Below, piece after piece: positions 15,101 to 30,100 of a DNA stretch of 64,000 nt. The stretch is from Branchiostoma floridae (lineage: Eukaryota > Chordata > Leptocardii > Amphioxiformes > Branchiostomatidae): contig NC_049990.1 in assembly GCF_000003815.2 (NCBI RefSeq), positions 12,233,712 through 12,297,711 on the forward strand, written 5' to 3'. A model generated the notes under the pieces. That model had not been told where the DNA came from. It searched no databases and saw only the letters and a list, made by a program, of their open reading frames with translations. Each line of letters starts with the position of its first letter. Within the stretch, counting starts at the first letter, position 1. The position numbers and the translations under genes are program-made.

Positions 15101-18100
15101 TGTATTGCATACACTTCACATTTTTTGTCACGGTGACTGTACAATAGTGCTATATAGTACCTAAACTCAGGTTTAAGTCTGGATTTAGGTCAAGGTTGAC
15201 ATCTTGACTCTTAGTGCAGATCTGAACCCATGGCATATGTGTGCTTAAGAAATAATGTACAGATACGCAACACTGTAACTCAACAGTACATTTTGAAAGT
15301 TGTGACAGATTTCTATCCGCCTTTACCTTGCATGCTTCAACTCAAAGCTAAATCCTCACAATGCTTTTGCTGACGCCTTAGTTTGGTAGCCACTTTTTTT
15401 GTTCTAAATGTTGAGTACCTGATACTTGACAGTAGCATGGGCCAGGTTCATCATCATGCCAAACACATCCACAGCATGTTGTCCCAGGGACTTGAGTCTC
15501 TCCTTCATGGCCCCAACCGGCAGTGCTGCAGCCTCCTCCTGATCAGCATCCTCCTCTGCTAGCTGCATGCAGCTCATACCAGCTTGGGATGCTCTGGTCA
15601 GGAGTAAAGTTGTAATCACGTTTTTGGTGCACTCAAAACCTTGAAAAAATGGGTTTACGGAAAAGCCTGAGCCCTGCAGGCTAAACTGCTTTTTCCCACT
15701 CCACCACAGCTCATACCAGCTTGGGATGCTCTGGAGAAAAGTTGTGATCAAGTTTTTGGTGCATTTATCTATACTTGCAGCACTCAAAGCCTTGAAAAAG
15801 CCTGGGTTTACGGAAAAGCCTGGGCCCAGCGGGCACAGTAATCTGCAGGGTAGCTAGGCTACCCTTTTGGGGCCCCAAGGTTATGCATGCATGGGGGTTT
15901 TATCTCTAATGGAATTTTTAAAGTTATTACTGGGTAACTGACAATTCTACCTGCTGGGCTGAGGCTGTTCCGTAAACCCCAAAAAGCCCTATGATAAGAT
16001 TTAATTTGTGAAAATTCTATTCGTTCAATTTAATAGTTGCATTAAATTTGTGCTCAAAATTGTTATAATTATGTTTTTTCCAATCAAGCCTATAGCGGAA
16101 TGCTCGTACAAGTTTCCATTACCTGTGTTTAAAACGTGCTCCTCCAATCAGTGCTGGGTATTTCTTCAGCAGGGTGTCTTCCTGAAGAACAGAAATGACA
16201 CCAAGTCTACAATGACTGTCAAACAAGAACAACATTTTAAGTGTGCAAAGGAAGAATTTCCCAGTTATGGAATTGTCATTGTTTTCATTTCCTGTGGAAA
16301 ACTAAAGGCAGTCACTCTTGGACATACATGAAATCATCAGATTTTCAAAAACAAAGGCAAAGCTACATCTTCCTCCTGTGCTCCAGCTAGTGAAGTGTCT
16401 GATATCTTGCCCCTGATTTTGGAGTTGGCTGTCTGCATGGCTNNNNNNNNNNNNNNNNNNNNNNNNNNNNNNNNNNNNNNNNNNNNNNNNNNNNNNNNNN
16501 NNNNNNNNNNNNNNNNNNNNNNNNNNNNNNNNNNNNNNNNNNTGCAAGGGCGGTTAGGGTTCGTTCCATTTCATGGCCTCCTTTGTCATGACCAAGATGT
16601 GGTCAGTGATGTCATCCAGCTTATGAGGGGAAAATTGAAATAGGACAACGTCATTGTGACGTTAAATGGCCGAGTCGCTAGGTCTAGGCTTAGCATGTTG
16701 TGTCCTTTGGAAAGGCATCATACACAACTTTCATTGCATGCTGCCCCCATCTTCAAGTAGATCCTACGGTGCCATAAGATAGTATCAAAGCTGGCCAAGG
16801 AGTATAGCTGGCCAAAAGGAGTCAGACGGGCACCGGTAGCATACACACTCCTAGGCCGGCTTAGCTCCTCTGCCAGCTTTTGAAATTATGTTAAACTACC
16901 ATAGCATCTGCTTAGAGATAGCCCCTTTTGTCAGCAAAACATAGCAACAAGTTCTGAATTAGAGAAAACTGTTACATTGAATATTTACGACCAATTTAAC
17001 ATTTTATTTTTAAAGTATCCCAGTGCTTCCCTACACATATTACCTTCCTCTGAAGTCGCTTCAGCGAGGCTGTAGTTTCCCACTCCACCACAGCTGGCTC
17101 CTCCCCATTCAGCATGGCGGAGGCTATCTCTGACTTCAGGAACTTTCTTGCACCCCTAAATGCAAACCAAACAATATAGTACTCACAAAAAAAGTAGGTA
17201 TCTTATTTACCCCTAATTATTATGACTTACTCAGTAAGACTACTGTTTGTATTATGACCCTTCCTATAGTAAATCAGATGATCTTTATTTGCACCTTCTT
17301 GGCTGCATGTGCTAAATGTAATGTTACATCGAAAAACTGGGCCAAGACCCCCAGCAAAGTCTTGTTCCTAAGAGGACAAAGTCTCCTTTCCCATCACTCG
17401 AACCCAAAAATAGTTCATGAAACCTGCTGTCCACTTTTAAAAATGTGAAACTCACCTTGATATGGTATCAGAGGAAGCCAGCTCTTTGTTTTCTTCTCTT
17501 AACTCTTTGTTTTCTTCAGAATCTCTTAATGTGTGCTGCAGCACTAGCTGTTCATACTCCTGAATGCCACCTGTGACAACAATTTTGTAAGCTTTGGTCA
17601 GGTCTATATGACAGTGTGTCTTATGACAGTGTTACCACTCACACAGTAATATATGCTCCTACCAGCGTACTTGACTCAGAGTGGTTAAATCTTAAATGAG
17701 GAATTGTTACCAATTGTAAGCTGGTGTGGCCTGTCATGCTAGCCTGGAATCCAGCTGTGTTGTGCTTTAGTCGCTCCCAAGAAGTACGCTTCCTGCCAAC
17801 ACGTCTGGTGTTCGTTACCATTTGAACGATCGGCATTTGCATATTTGCAGAGATTTCTGATTGGCTGAATTATGGATGGTTCAAGCACTCGTTCGAACAG
17901 GAGTTCCATTATCATAAAAATGCCCGCAGCATCAGACGTTCATAATGCCTGAACTACTCAGCAAATTTCTTGGAATTTCTTCATCAAAACGAGCAAACAA
18001 AGACTTTAGAGGCTATTCTCAACGGAAATAATGTTTGAATAGCGCTCTTGCCAACCTAGTAGTGCAAGAGTTTGATTTATCAGATCGTTCCAATAGTCTT

Positions 18101-21100
18101 GAAGAAGATGGGTCGTTGATGATATGGAACGCCTGTTCAAACAAGCGCTGAAACCAGCAAATCAGAAATCTTGCATAAAATCTCTGCAAATATGTAAATG
18201 CCAATCGTTCAAATGGTAAAGAACACCAGACGTGTTGGCAGAAAGCAGAGCACAACGCGGCTGGATTCCAGGCTACTGTCATGCATGCTCTGGCTGTACA
18301 ACAATCATTCACCTACACTGGCTTCAGCAATCTAATAACATTAAGTGACTGCATCAAATCAATTCATCATCTACTTTTCTTCAAACATTCATCTACTTTG
18401 TTGGAAACATATTCAGAGGATGCGGAAAATGCACAAGTACCTTAGCCTGGTATCCAGCAGTCTTATAGTTCCCTCTGTCCTCTCTGAAAATATGCAGAGA
18501 GGACAGAAACGACTCGGGAGCCATAATATGGCTGGATACCAAGCTACACCTACCTTGGCTCCTGAAGATTCTGGGTGGAGAGGCTGATCTGGTCTGATGT
18601 GATGTTCTCATTGTCTGTAAAACTGGTGGCTGTAGGTCACACTGCACTCCCTGTAAAAAAATTTTAAAAGACCAACACTTTTTTTATCTTCAATTTGTAT
18701 TTTTATTACCTAACCACTCGAGTGTTGTCTTGAAATAGGTAATCCGAGAAATCGCAGAGGCAATCAATGAACCATTATCTTTTTAAGACTTGTTACTCAC
18801 TTTATGTTTGACAAGGAACTCTTCCACTACGAGACTCTCATGACTCGGCCCCAGCTGGTCCTCATGTGAGGACAGGTGTTCCTCAGGTATGTGTGACAGG
18901 CGCTTCATCAGGGTACTGCTGCAGGTGGGGGCTGCCAGGTGGCTGTCAGGTGAAATCAGGTGCACTAACACTTCCTTCTCTGTGGCCAGTGAGAACCGCA
19001 GAAACTTTCCTCAGAATTTGATAACTGATATCTTTATTTCTTTACAATAGCCTGGTTCTTCAACATGATGTGCAAAGATATACATGACACTGTGAATAAG
19101 ATGTGCACTTTTTTTATCCTTTGAGTTTTGGCGTTCTAAAAATTGATGATTGTTTTGAATATGGCATTATGAAAGTTGTATAGTATGTTGATAACATGAC
19201 AATTACAAAAACTTTCTTGGAATGAGGTCTGTTGCTGAGATTCAAGCCAGTCTTCAAAAATGTCTCTACAGTTAATACGAAGTACTGCACAAACAGACCA
19301 CAAGTGTATTTTTTTCCAGTCAAACTCAAACTAAATGTATGGTGATTTTATAGTTCAAGAATTTCTTGCGGTCCAAAGAAGACTGACCTCTGCTGCTGTC
19401 CTCTCTGTCTGCAGTGCTAGGAGGACATGGACTGGCATCTCCCCCAGGTAGTAGAGACTCTGGGTGGTAGGGGGACTTGGTAGGTAGAGTAGAACCTCTG
19501 CCGTCGTGTAGGCTGGAACCTCTGCCTTCATGCAGGGTACTCTGTTCAGGTGCTGCAGCTCCCAACTGTGTGGAAGCAAAAACTAGTTTGATGGGTTTAT
19601 CCGTGGAATCAGTATAATGCAAAATTAAGCAAATTAACCTTCCCTCCATTGCCTAACCACTTAAGATGTCATAGATTTAGCAAGGTGATATTATAGAAGG
19701 AGTGCCAACATTCAATGCCCTCTAGCAATACTTAACTAGAGTATCCAAGATAAAAGACAGACCAAAACAACTGATTTGACGGCAGTTCAGCTTTATCCAT
19801 GGGGTAACCTTTGCCTTGAAATTTGTTGCTTTCTAAAAGTGGGGTTTTTAAGGATATCAAGTCAAGAGACGGTGGTTTCAACCTGCAATATTTTTAAAAT
19901 ACTGCCAATTTGAAAACACCGTCCATTTACTTGATATCCCTCTATACCCTACTTTTATAAACAACGGATATAGGTTACCCCACAGATAAAGGTGAACTAG
20001 GGTTAAATGATTTTTTTTTAATTTCATGGGTCAAAGAAAGAAAGGCCGCAATGTTCAGCCTCCTAAGCTGTGGTGTTCCTTTCAAACTTCAACTTTCTTT
20101 CAAATTGCAGTTTGTTGATGTTAAATTTTGCTAATTAGGATTAACCACAATAAGGAAGGATGCTCTCCTACAGGTTAGAAGGATCTGTGCTTGTGTATGA
20201 TAGATAGGCATGCTGTGTTGTTTTTTCTCTTTTAAAATGTCACCTCTGTTTCCTGGATGGTGTGTAGGCTTTGCGTGTCCTCTCTAGTGTAGTCCTGATG
20301 CATGATTTCTATCTCCTCCTCATCAGACATGTCCATCACCATGCTGACATCAGGACCCATGTACATGTACTGGTCCTGAGTCTGATGGCTCTTCAGCTCT
20401 TCCAGCTCAGCTTTCAGTCTCTCTATCTCCTGGATTAAAGCATTGTTATTAGTCAATCAAATGTTTGGGGTACTTGCCATAGTGAAGACATAGGATTACA
20501 TACAAGAAACAACATTTTGAGCATTAATTCATTTCTCTATACGACCTACTGTATAACGTGATGGTAGGAAAGTAGTACAGTAACTGTACTCATATTCAGA
20601 GGGTAGACACGGTTATATCATTGATAGTTGACCATGCCAGAACTGTCAAATTCAAAAGTTGACTGTTATGCCCATTTGTAGCAGCCTTGCGCATAACCAG
20701 TAAGTGGTTTCTGATAGGTGGTTTGTAGAGACGCCAGATTTTCTATTACAATATGTGACTGCAGTACAGCACTGTGAATGCATCTAAGTTTGCAAGATAG
20801 CACTACTACAAACTCAAAACCACTGCAAACACTCCTTTTCCATATTTTCATGTAGATGTATTTTCAAAATCAACCATGAAAACGAGCAACATGGACTCCC
20901 AGACGAACAATTAACACTGGAGACAGCTTTGCACTAACCACTGTATTTTCAGTACCATGCACTTTGATTCCAATAGTACTGTAGAATAAGCTTAGTGAAC
21001 TTAAATGCATTTACATGTTGTAATGATGTACCTCCAGGGCATTGTCCAAGCTGTCCGTTGTCATCTCCAGACTCTGTCTGAGCTCCTTGTTCTCTTGAGT

Positions 21101-24100
21101 AAGTGCAGTGATGACTTTTGAGTTTTGTTCGTTTTCTTGAATTGATGACTGCATGTGTACTGGTGTTGACTGCACAGGCACCTGCCCAATGCCCTTTTCC
21201 TGTTAACATGAAGATGTCAAGCATGAATCACATTCTAGAGCATATTACTGGAATATTGGCTTCTGAGATCATAGCTATGTAATCTAAAAGCCTGATAGTT
21301 TAATCTGTACAAAGATTTTTGACAGTCAACACCTAAAAACAATCACAAGTAAGCTTTCCAAATAATTTGAAACCTTACTAGTACCTGCCCTATCTTTCCT
21401 GATGAGGAGACTGATGCAGTATCTTGTCTGGACCATCCACACTGACTACATGTTGAGCTCTCTGCTGCAACCTGTGGACTTTGTACCAACTCAGTCGTTT
21501 GTGACCTGTTGCAACAAATAAAAGACTTGAAGAAAACTTTAAGGATACTAGTATTCTAAGGATACATTGCTTTCTTGACAGATTTTGGGTACTGGAAACA
21601 AAGTTAACCAGTTAATGGCTTGATATTTGTTGAGAAACACACCTGACTGTTGTTGTGTGTTCAACCCTCACTTTGGACTTCACCACTCTGGGTCTGGACT
21701 TCAACTGAATCATCAAAGCATCGTTTTCTGTTTCCTGTGACATGATATGGAAGCAACAAAAATAAATATTAGAAGGCTACTATTAGGTCTCCAAATGTTA
21801 AGAATCCTGTCGGCAGATAGACCAAAACATCAAGCATATCTAGAATACTATAAGCTTTGCCATCATTCCCCTAGTGACTATTTCTTTTCTTACATGAAAT
21901 GGTAGCAATTCCCACATATCAAAAAGAGACTGGCAAGTAACTTTTTACTACTATGGTCTTGTGACATGAAACTGTTTTAAAGGCTGCATCAAATGTAATT
22001 TTCTATGACAAATTCTACCTGTAAAATTCCTGTAGACCAACTTCTTCTACCAAGTTATGCCAACTTGCTGATGAAATAAGAAGACTGATTACCTTGACCT
22101 CTAGAGCTGTCTTTATCTCACCCAGTTGAACCTTCAATCTCCTAATATCCTGTTGGAAGAACAAATACCATGAGCCTTGAAGTATCAATTTTAATCTCAA
22201 ACACAAAACACACCCTTCTACTGGGAATGCATATGACTTACGCATTGAAAAATCACAGCTTTTCTTATTGCATATAACACGATAATGCCATATAAAATCC
22301 CTGCCTGTTGTTATGTAATACAGTAGAGTTGGTGTAAGATTTGATGAACAGAATGACTGGAACACTGTCCTAATCTTCTTTAAGTATTGTAGATGATCAC
22401 CCCTTACCTTTTCAGTCTCAGTGGTCTTCACCCTCAGACCCCTGAGCTGAACCAGAAGAGTTGTTGGGTCGTACCACTTTCCATCTTCATCTTGCCACTT
22501 GCCCTCCTAGAAAAACAAAACTTGCCCTTAGAATTAATTTTGTTGATATGAGCTACAGCAGACAATACGTCACGCATTGAAACAGTTTTTGATTTGTATA
22601 TACTAACCAAGGGCTGTCTCCAAGACCTGTCTCTCTGTTCTTGGAAATAAATTTGTTGGAAAAAAACTCACTCCTCCCGTCCAACAATCTGAGCTTAATG
22701 ACAGGAATCAATGACAATGTGTTTTCATTAGCAGAAAGTACATATTTCACAAATGAAAATTAACAAAATTGGGCTGCCAGACAATGAATGTTACAAAAAT
22801 TAAAGCTGAAGACAGCCATGCACTAACCACTGTGTTTTCAGTACCATGGATATCGATTTCCATTGTACTGTAGATTTAGCTTAGTAAACATAGGGAGGAT
22901 AGACCTTTCATGTTCAGATCCAAACCTAATGAAAAGTGAGAAGAAAACCCTACCTTGACCTTGACTTTCATCCCTGCTGATTCTTCAACCTGCCCCTGAG
23001 CCTTCAAGGCCTACAGAGTAAAAATGTCAATAGTCGAAATCTAATTTCCTCCAGTTCTTATTCTCATATTGCTGGCCTTAGTCTGTAGAGCTGAACTGAA
23101 ATGTAACACTGGAAAGTTTACACCATAAATATTAATCTACTAAACAGTATCCTACCAGTCTTAAGGGACTTAGCTAATAATCATGTCCTCAGTTTATCCC
23201 TTTGAATTTTCATTTGTAAATTGTGCTTAGGTGCTTTGCTTATTTGTTGTCTTGTTTTCTTTTTTTGTATTTATTTACCCACGTACTCTTTCGTTTCCGG
23301 TGGCGGCATCAATATTAGTTATGACTTGAGTCTGTCACCACCATGTCTTGTAATATATGTTGCAATAACAAAATGCATATCAATCAGAGTTGTACTCAAT
23401 CCTTTGTGTTGTTCGTTCATCTTGCTCTCCATTTTACAACTGTCAACATCTATATACATGTAATGTTAGTATCAGTCAACATTGTTTTATGCTCATCTTT
23501 TCCTTAATACATGAATATTGTTCAGTGGAATACTCTACACTAAGATAAAGGATGTAGTAAGACCATGTTGCACACCTTTCTGAGCCTGACCACTTCATCC
23601 AGAGTTTTCTCCATCCTCTCCTGCATCAGAAGCTTCTCATTGGTCAGCTTGGTGTTCTCCTCCATCACTTTCTGGTACATCTGCAGCGAGCAGGAATTTT
23701 AGCCATTAATTAATATTTTAAGTTGAAGAAGATTCTTGGTCAATTCAAGAAGATGAATTCCCTTGTACTACATATGTTTTTATTTTATGGAAAAAAAGAA
23801 GAAACCAATGTAACAGTAGAAAATTTTGAAATATACACATTAAAGTGAAAGACAGGACTCACCAATTTCTTTTCTTCCAGTTCAGCAGCAATCCTGTGTA
23901 TCAAGTAAATCATGATTTTTTGCTCTTTTGGTTAAGAAAAGTGGAGTGCTTTATGTTTTATCAAGAAGAAAGCATAGTTTCTTAATAGATAATTCAATTG
24001 TCTTTTGGCCCTTGGCCATAAATGTGTTGGTACATGTAGCTGGCAAATGTGCAATGATGTTGTCTTATGAATTGGAAGTATGATAAGGTAGAGTGTATTC

Positions 24101-27100
24101 TCACATATTCATGTTGACAGTTTGTTCCTCCAGCTTTGTCAGTAGCTTCTGTAACTCAGCTTCCATCACAGCAATAGCTGCAACAATTCACAAAACATGC
24201 ACAAATAAACAGGTATACAAACTAAAACTTAGTACAGTCCATTATTGAGGAAGAAACTGCCAAGACTACAAAACCCAACTCATTCAACCAAGAATAAACT
24301 TACTAGATGTTTTAAAAAAAAACTGTTAAAACTTCTACCTTTACAGTTCCTCTGTTATCATCTAATACAGCAGTGTTAGATGGTTTGGTCTTTAAAGTAA
24401 CATGATACGGGCATCCACTGTGATATATCTGTGAAGCCAATATTATATGGATTGGCAATTAAAACACATATATATAAGATTCCTCAATATTACAACTAAT
24501 TTGAACACCTCCATATCCATATACGAACCATCCTCTCCCTCTGTCCTGATCCTTGTGAGTAGTCCTTGGACCTCAGCAGCAGCATTTTTCAGGACAGCTC
24601 CCTCACTCTGTCTCTGGTCTGGTTTCTGCTTGACTGAAGTTACAAGCTGCATTAAATCATTTCATATTGACAATCCTAAGGCCACACCAATTTAATTTCT
24701 TGCTTCTCGGATTTTTCAGAAGAATATTGGGGCGGTCGGTTGGGAAAAAAAGAAGAAAAAATTGCAAAAAAATCTGTGGTGAACTTACATAACACACAAA
24801 AATCAAGGTAAGTCAAGTTTTCAGCTTTTCATGGCATGATTTATCCAATGAATCTCTTCCTTTGATTTTATACCGCTGTTCTGATCATGTGACAGCAAAT
24901 AAGCGCTCTGATTGGTTTATCAACAGTATGTGCCCCTGGAATGGGGTTTTTTAAAGGTCTGCAATAGCAAAACTTTTAAGTTATATTATTTTTCTTGGGA
25001 CTAAATTTTTTTTCAAAATCAGAAAAAAATGGGTCAGAAAATCCGAGAACCAATACATTAAATTGGTGTGGCCTAACGGTACTAATCACGGTGACCCAGA
25101 AGTACAAGTTATTTTCATAGTCATATTTTGTGTGTTTGCTAATATTGGAAGGGCTTTTTTGATCTGATTTTTTTTTTTAATTTGAATTTTGGACTTCTGG
25201 GCCACCGTAACTAACATTTGCAATCTGAAAAAAATGCCATTAAGCCTAATGCTTTGGATTCGTTGGTTTATTATGCCTTAACGAAATACTGAAAGAAACA
25301 ATCCTTCACTCGACAAATGCTTTTCTTTATATTTAGTAAAAGGCAGATATAACATTCTAAAACATACTATAACATACTGACCCTGTTTGAATGCATTGAT
25401 AACCTGCTTCTGTAAGTTTTCCTTTTCCCTGTTGATGAAAAATCAAAGTACATGTAAGAGCATAGACAACCACACTATGAAGTCCAAAAATAATTACATT
25501 TCCCCTTCTGGTTTATTATCATCCAACATGGAGTTGAAAACAACATAGTTATTGTATGGGAAGTCTTCATTTTGAATACTTTCATGGTTGTACCAATGAA
25601 GACAGTGGGCAGGCTGCTGTAGCTGCAGCTGGCTTGATATTACAATCAACAGTCATTCAGCACCAAGGACAGACATTATGGCGCTAACAAAATATTATGG
25701 CGAACATTTAGAACTTACTTGTGTCCTTTCCATGGCATTGGTTTAGGGCGACATGCACCAAAGGCAACTAGACAAGGCAACCTGACTATAACTAGCTGGT
25801 AGCTAACAATAGTTGGTACATATTGTAGAATCTGACCAATCAAAACATTGAAGTAAAGTCACTGTTTTGGTCATTTTTCTACATCATAAATTATATCTAT
25901 CTTATTACACTGAACAGCAATATTTAGAGCGTATATATGAATGTGGATTTTTGTAGTTGAGAGAATGTATCGAATTGTGGTTGGGAGAAATATACGTATT
26001 TCTCACCACCACTTGAGTTGTCAGCCATTTTGTTTGCGGCTTATGCGCTTTCAGTTGGCAACCCAAAATGTGGAAATGCTTGCTTTTGCGTTGTTTATCA
26101 TACTGGAGATGTGGAAAAAAACATGCGAATATGTTCTGTTACAAATGTCAATCTGTAACAATGTTCTGTTACAAATGTCAATCTGCAAATGTCAATTATG
26201 TATTTTATATACAGGATATTTGCGGTTTTGAATCCAAAATTCTACAAAACGTACCTTTGATCTTTGATCCTTGAAGTTATGCATTGATTAAATTGATGAC
26301 AACTACTGGGCATAACTCACATCGTCAAATGGTCGATTTTCCGCCCCTGCTGTTTTAGCTTCATCATTTGTTCGTTCATGTTTCTCAGTTTCTCAGAGGC
26401 AATCTTGGCTGTCACCAGACCTTCCCTAGAACAAAATTACACACATGTCTTAAGTTTTTGAGAACATCCTCCTTGTAGTATACAAGCTTCTATATTACTT
26501 AGTAACATCTGCGTCGTGTGTGGCGCATCTGCGTCGTGTGTGGCGTAACTGGTAGAGCGTTCGGTTGGGAATCTAGAGGTCCCGAGTTGGATACCCGCCG
26601 TGCCCCGACGTTGTGCCCTTGGGAAAGACACTTTGCACGACCTTCCTCACTTCACCCAGGTGTAAATATGGGTTCCTGACTTCGGTAGGGACGGTAAAAG
26701 AAAAGACTACCTTTACCTTCTGACTATACTGTGTATGTGTCACTGATAATATTAGTTATTAACTTGAGTGCAGTGCCACATTGTCTTCGTCTGTCCAAAA
26801 GCAAATACATCAACATTTTGCAAACAACTGAGAATCTTTATTCTTGACAATACATGTAGTGATGATGTAATCTATCAATGACTAATTCAGAGGTTCTTTT
26901 GTAACTTTGAAATTAACTCATGACTTACTTGAAGGAACTCCCCGATTCCTCTGCTTCTTGAAGACTGGCTTCCAGTCTATCCCATTCCTTAAGGAAGAAA
27001 GGAGAGAGTAAAGAATAAATGGGAGTAAATGTTAATAGAAAGACACTTTACAATCTTTAGATTATCTTTTATAATGAGTCACTGTTATGCCAACAACCAA

Positions 27101-30100
27101 TGCTGTTATGTTTTGTTTGTAGGACACTCCACCATTGTTTTTATTAATCAAAGCAAATTTATAAGAACCATCCAGGAAAATAAGTACAAATTATATTAGT
27201 ATGTAAACAGAACATTTTTAAAAGATCGTTCAATCTTATCAATGGAGACGTCTGGTTTAATCATACACGTATCAACAATAAAGTTTGAGAGAATCAATCA
27301 TATCAACAGAAACGTCTAGCTATGAAGTATCAACTAATGTTCATGCATACGTATCTATGTTTTCATGAACCAGATTTAATTGAGGCCAACAATGAAATTG
27401 AAATAACAGTACTTACTCTGCCCAGGTCATACAGATGATCAATGCCAAACCACTGGAAATAGAGTTGTGACATTTGTAACGATAGATAACAGACGACGTC
27501 GACGTTACATGTATTCGTTACTTTCACAGGGACGTAAGTGAATAAAAAAACACACCAAATGGGCATATTAACAACAATGAAACAAATGAAAATAAAATAG
27601 GCATTCCTGGTCCTCAATACTTACATCCGAAAGTGACATTAAGATCTGAAATCAAAGAGAAAAGTTGAATATCATTACTGTCTTAGTTACTATGTTCGAT
27701 AATATCATAGTGCACAATATGAATATCATCTCAAAATAGTAAGAATGGCAAAAGTAGTCCATGTGTATGAAGGCATTGATATTTTATTTACACTTGTAAA
27801 GGCAAAACACAGACTGTATACTTACCTCTTCTCGCTCTTGATTCACTTCCTCCACGTGGTCCATCATCTCTCGATAACGTTCGATAAATGTCTTCATCTC
27901 AACACGAACCTAGGGAACACATAGCAAGTCAGACTGAATCACGGGTTATATCTTGTGCAATGTTCCTAGACTAGAGCATCCAATGAATATGTATTTTTTT
28001 AAACGCATTTAAACATTTTTTGTTTGTTCGTTTCGCTGTGATTGTGTAAAAATAAATTCTCACCTCTCCGTCGTCAATGCTGTCAACCCTGGCACGAAAA
28101 TCATCCAAAGAATCCTGAAAGAGATCAAGACTGATTCAACTGATCAGGAGACTATGGCCAAACAATACAAAAGGTGGTACGTACTGTAACTTACTAGTGC
28201 AAGTCAAGTCAGTTCGACTCAAGCTTCAGTTTGTCTTTGCACTGACTGATGTGTTCAATTCTTTTTACCCTTTGAACTATCGTAGTACCGTTGTCAGCAA
28301 GTGCTGTAGAACTTCCTCGTTAGATTATACAGCTAGACTCTAGAGGTGTAAAGGTTCGATTGATAAATTTAATACGTTCAAGGGCGTGTGTTACGTTCAA
28401 GGGCGGTTATAACGGCTAAACAGATACAGGTAGATAAAGATAGTTACGAAATGCGAGATATGAAAAATCCTTGAATCTTGTGACATGGAATATTTGTTGT
28501 TCTCACATCATTGTTTGTAAAAAAAATCGTTTATTTTTAGCAAATGAGAACTACGATCTCACCTCGTCATCCACAAAGTCAAATGCATTCTCAAAGGTGT
28601 TCAGCGCCTAGGAAGTAAGACAACGTGACATGTATATGCGCTGATGTTTTGAGCAAGAAGCTGCTAAACTTCGCTTTCAACTATTGTTGTTATTTTGTGT
28701 GTGCTTATATTCTGTTTAACGTTATTGGTTTTCAATAGCATGTACTTAGCTCAAAGGGGTACAGTGGTCTTTGGAAACCGATTCCCTTCTTTATGAACAC
28801 AATTAATTGATGTTTATTCAAATCAGCAAATTTCGTGTTATATGCATAGTTATCAGTATAACAAAGAAACCAGGGAACAGATTTCACTTCGTCAGAGGTA
28901 AGCGCCATCTGGCAGAGTACACAGAAACTGCAGTGGAGAAACGGAGAGAAAAGCAATATTCACCCACCATGGACATCCTAGATGTGATGTCCCCAACCCT
29001 GGCCATCAGCCGTGCAGACTTCTTCCCCTCCACCCTGCTGACAGTGAGCCAGCCCACATCAGGGCTGACCCTCCCCCTCTGCACAATGGGAGAGGCCGAC
29101 CGGTGGCCACATGCACTGCACACCGCATTTCCAACCAAAACCTGCGGAAAGGGGATAACCATTGGCTACTTCTCATTCATCTTTCCACATTTTCATTACA
29201 GTATAGTAACCTTTTACAATCCTAATTTGTCAGTACAATAATCTACAACAGTTAACGGTTAACGTTAACATGCATTGGCATAATACCGGTAGTAAGACTT
29301 ACACCGGTAGATTAAAAATACTGGAACTTAAAGAGATCTACACATGCAACAATAGTTATTTCTGAGCTGTGCACACTTCAGACATCTAGGTGTCCAATAC
29401 ACCATTTACAAAGCATCGATAACAATGCATTCGAAGACAACAAGGACAAAAGTTTTCAGTATACTTTTTTTTAAATTTCGGGGTAGGCAGCTCGTCGTGG
29501 GACGAATACACTGTCACATTCATTGCCAAATTTATATAGATCATAATTACACATGCTCACGGCACAAGACGAACATGATTCAACAACAATCTTGAATTTC
29601 TGTTGGTGACCTACAATTCATGTAAAAGTGTGACGAACCGTTGCATAATAGCCCGGATCTACGACTGAATGGGCAAAATTGAACGTACGCAGCCATTTCC
29701 CGCCAATTTTATATCTACGCTAGCAGTAAAGTGTTACGTCATAACGGTTGTGACGGACAGAAGTTAAATGAAAATTCTTGACAGTATACGTCCGTTTTCT
29801 CATGACATTTTGTATGCTCATGCAGGTTTATGTTTTATGCATTTACTGACAGAAAAGGAAGGAACATCAGAGGATGTATAAATGTACATGCGGCAGTTAA
29901 TTGTGCCGTGTTTCTTCCTACCGGTATTTTTGTACCCCCTCCCAACCACGCGCCCGTTCGCCGTGTAATTCCGCGGCGTGTTACAATTACAATATTACGC
30001 TTTTAGCAGGACAAGAGTGGCAGAAAAGTTACACAGAAGAAGTGGCAAGGGTAACCTATAACAGTAACATGTAACTGGAGAAAATGATGCGTTGACAATT

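Noticed and set aside
26530-26602. tRNA gene
   Set aside because: The boxes are tRNA-like but the acceptor and anticodon stems do not pair; the same body occurs in other SINE copies.
28807-29241. 144-residue plus-strand frame
   Set aside because: It is the antisense shadow of coiled-coil gene exon 2, which has good splice sites and matching phase on the minus strand.
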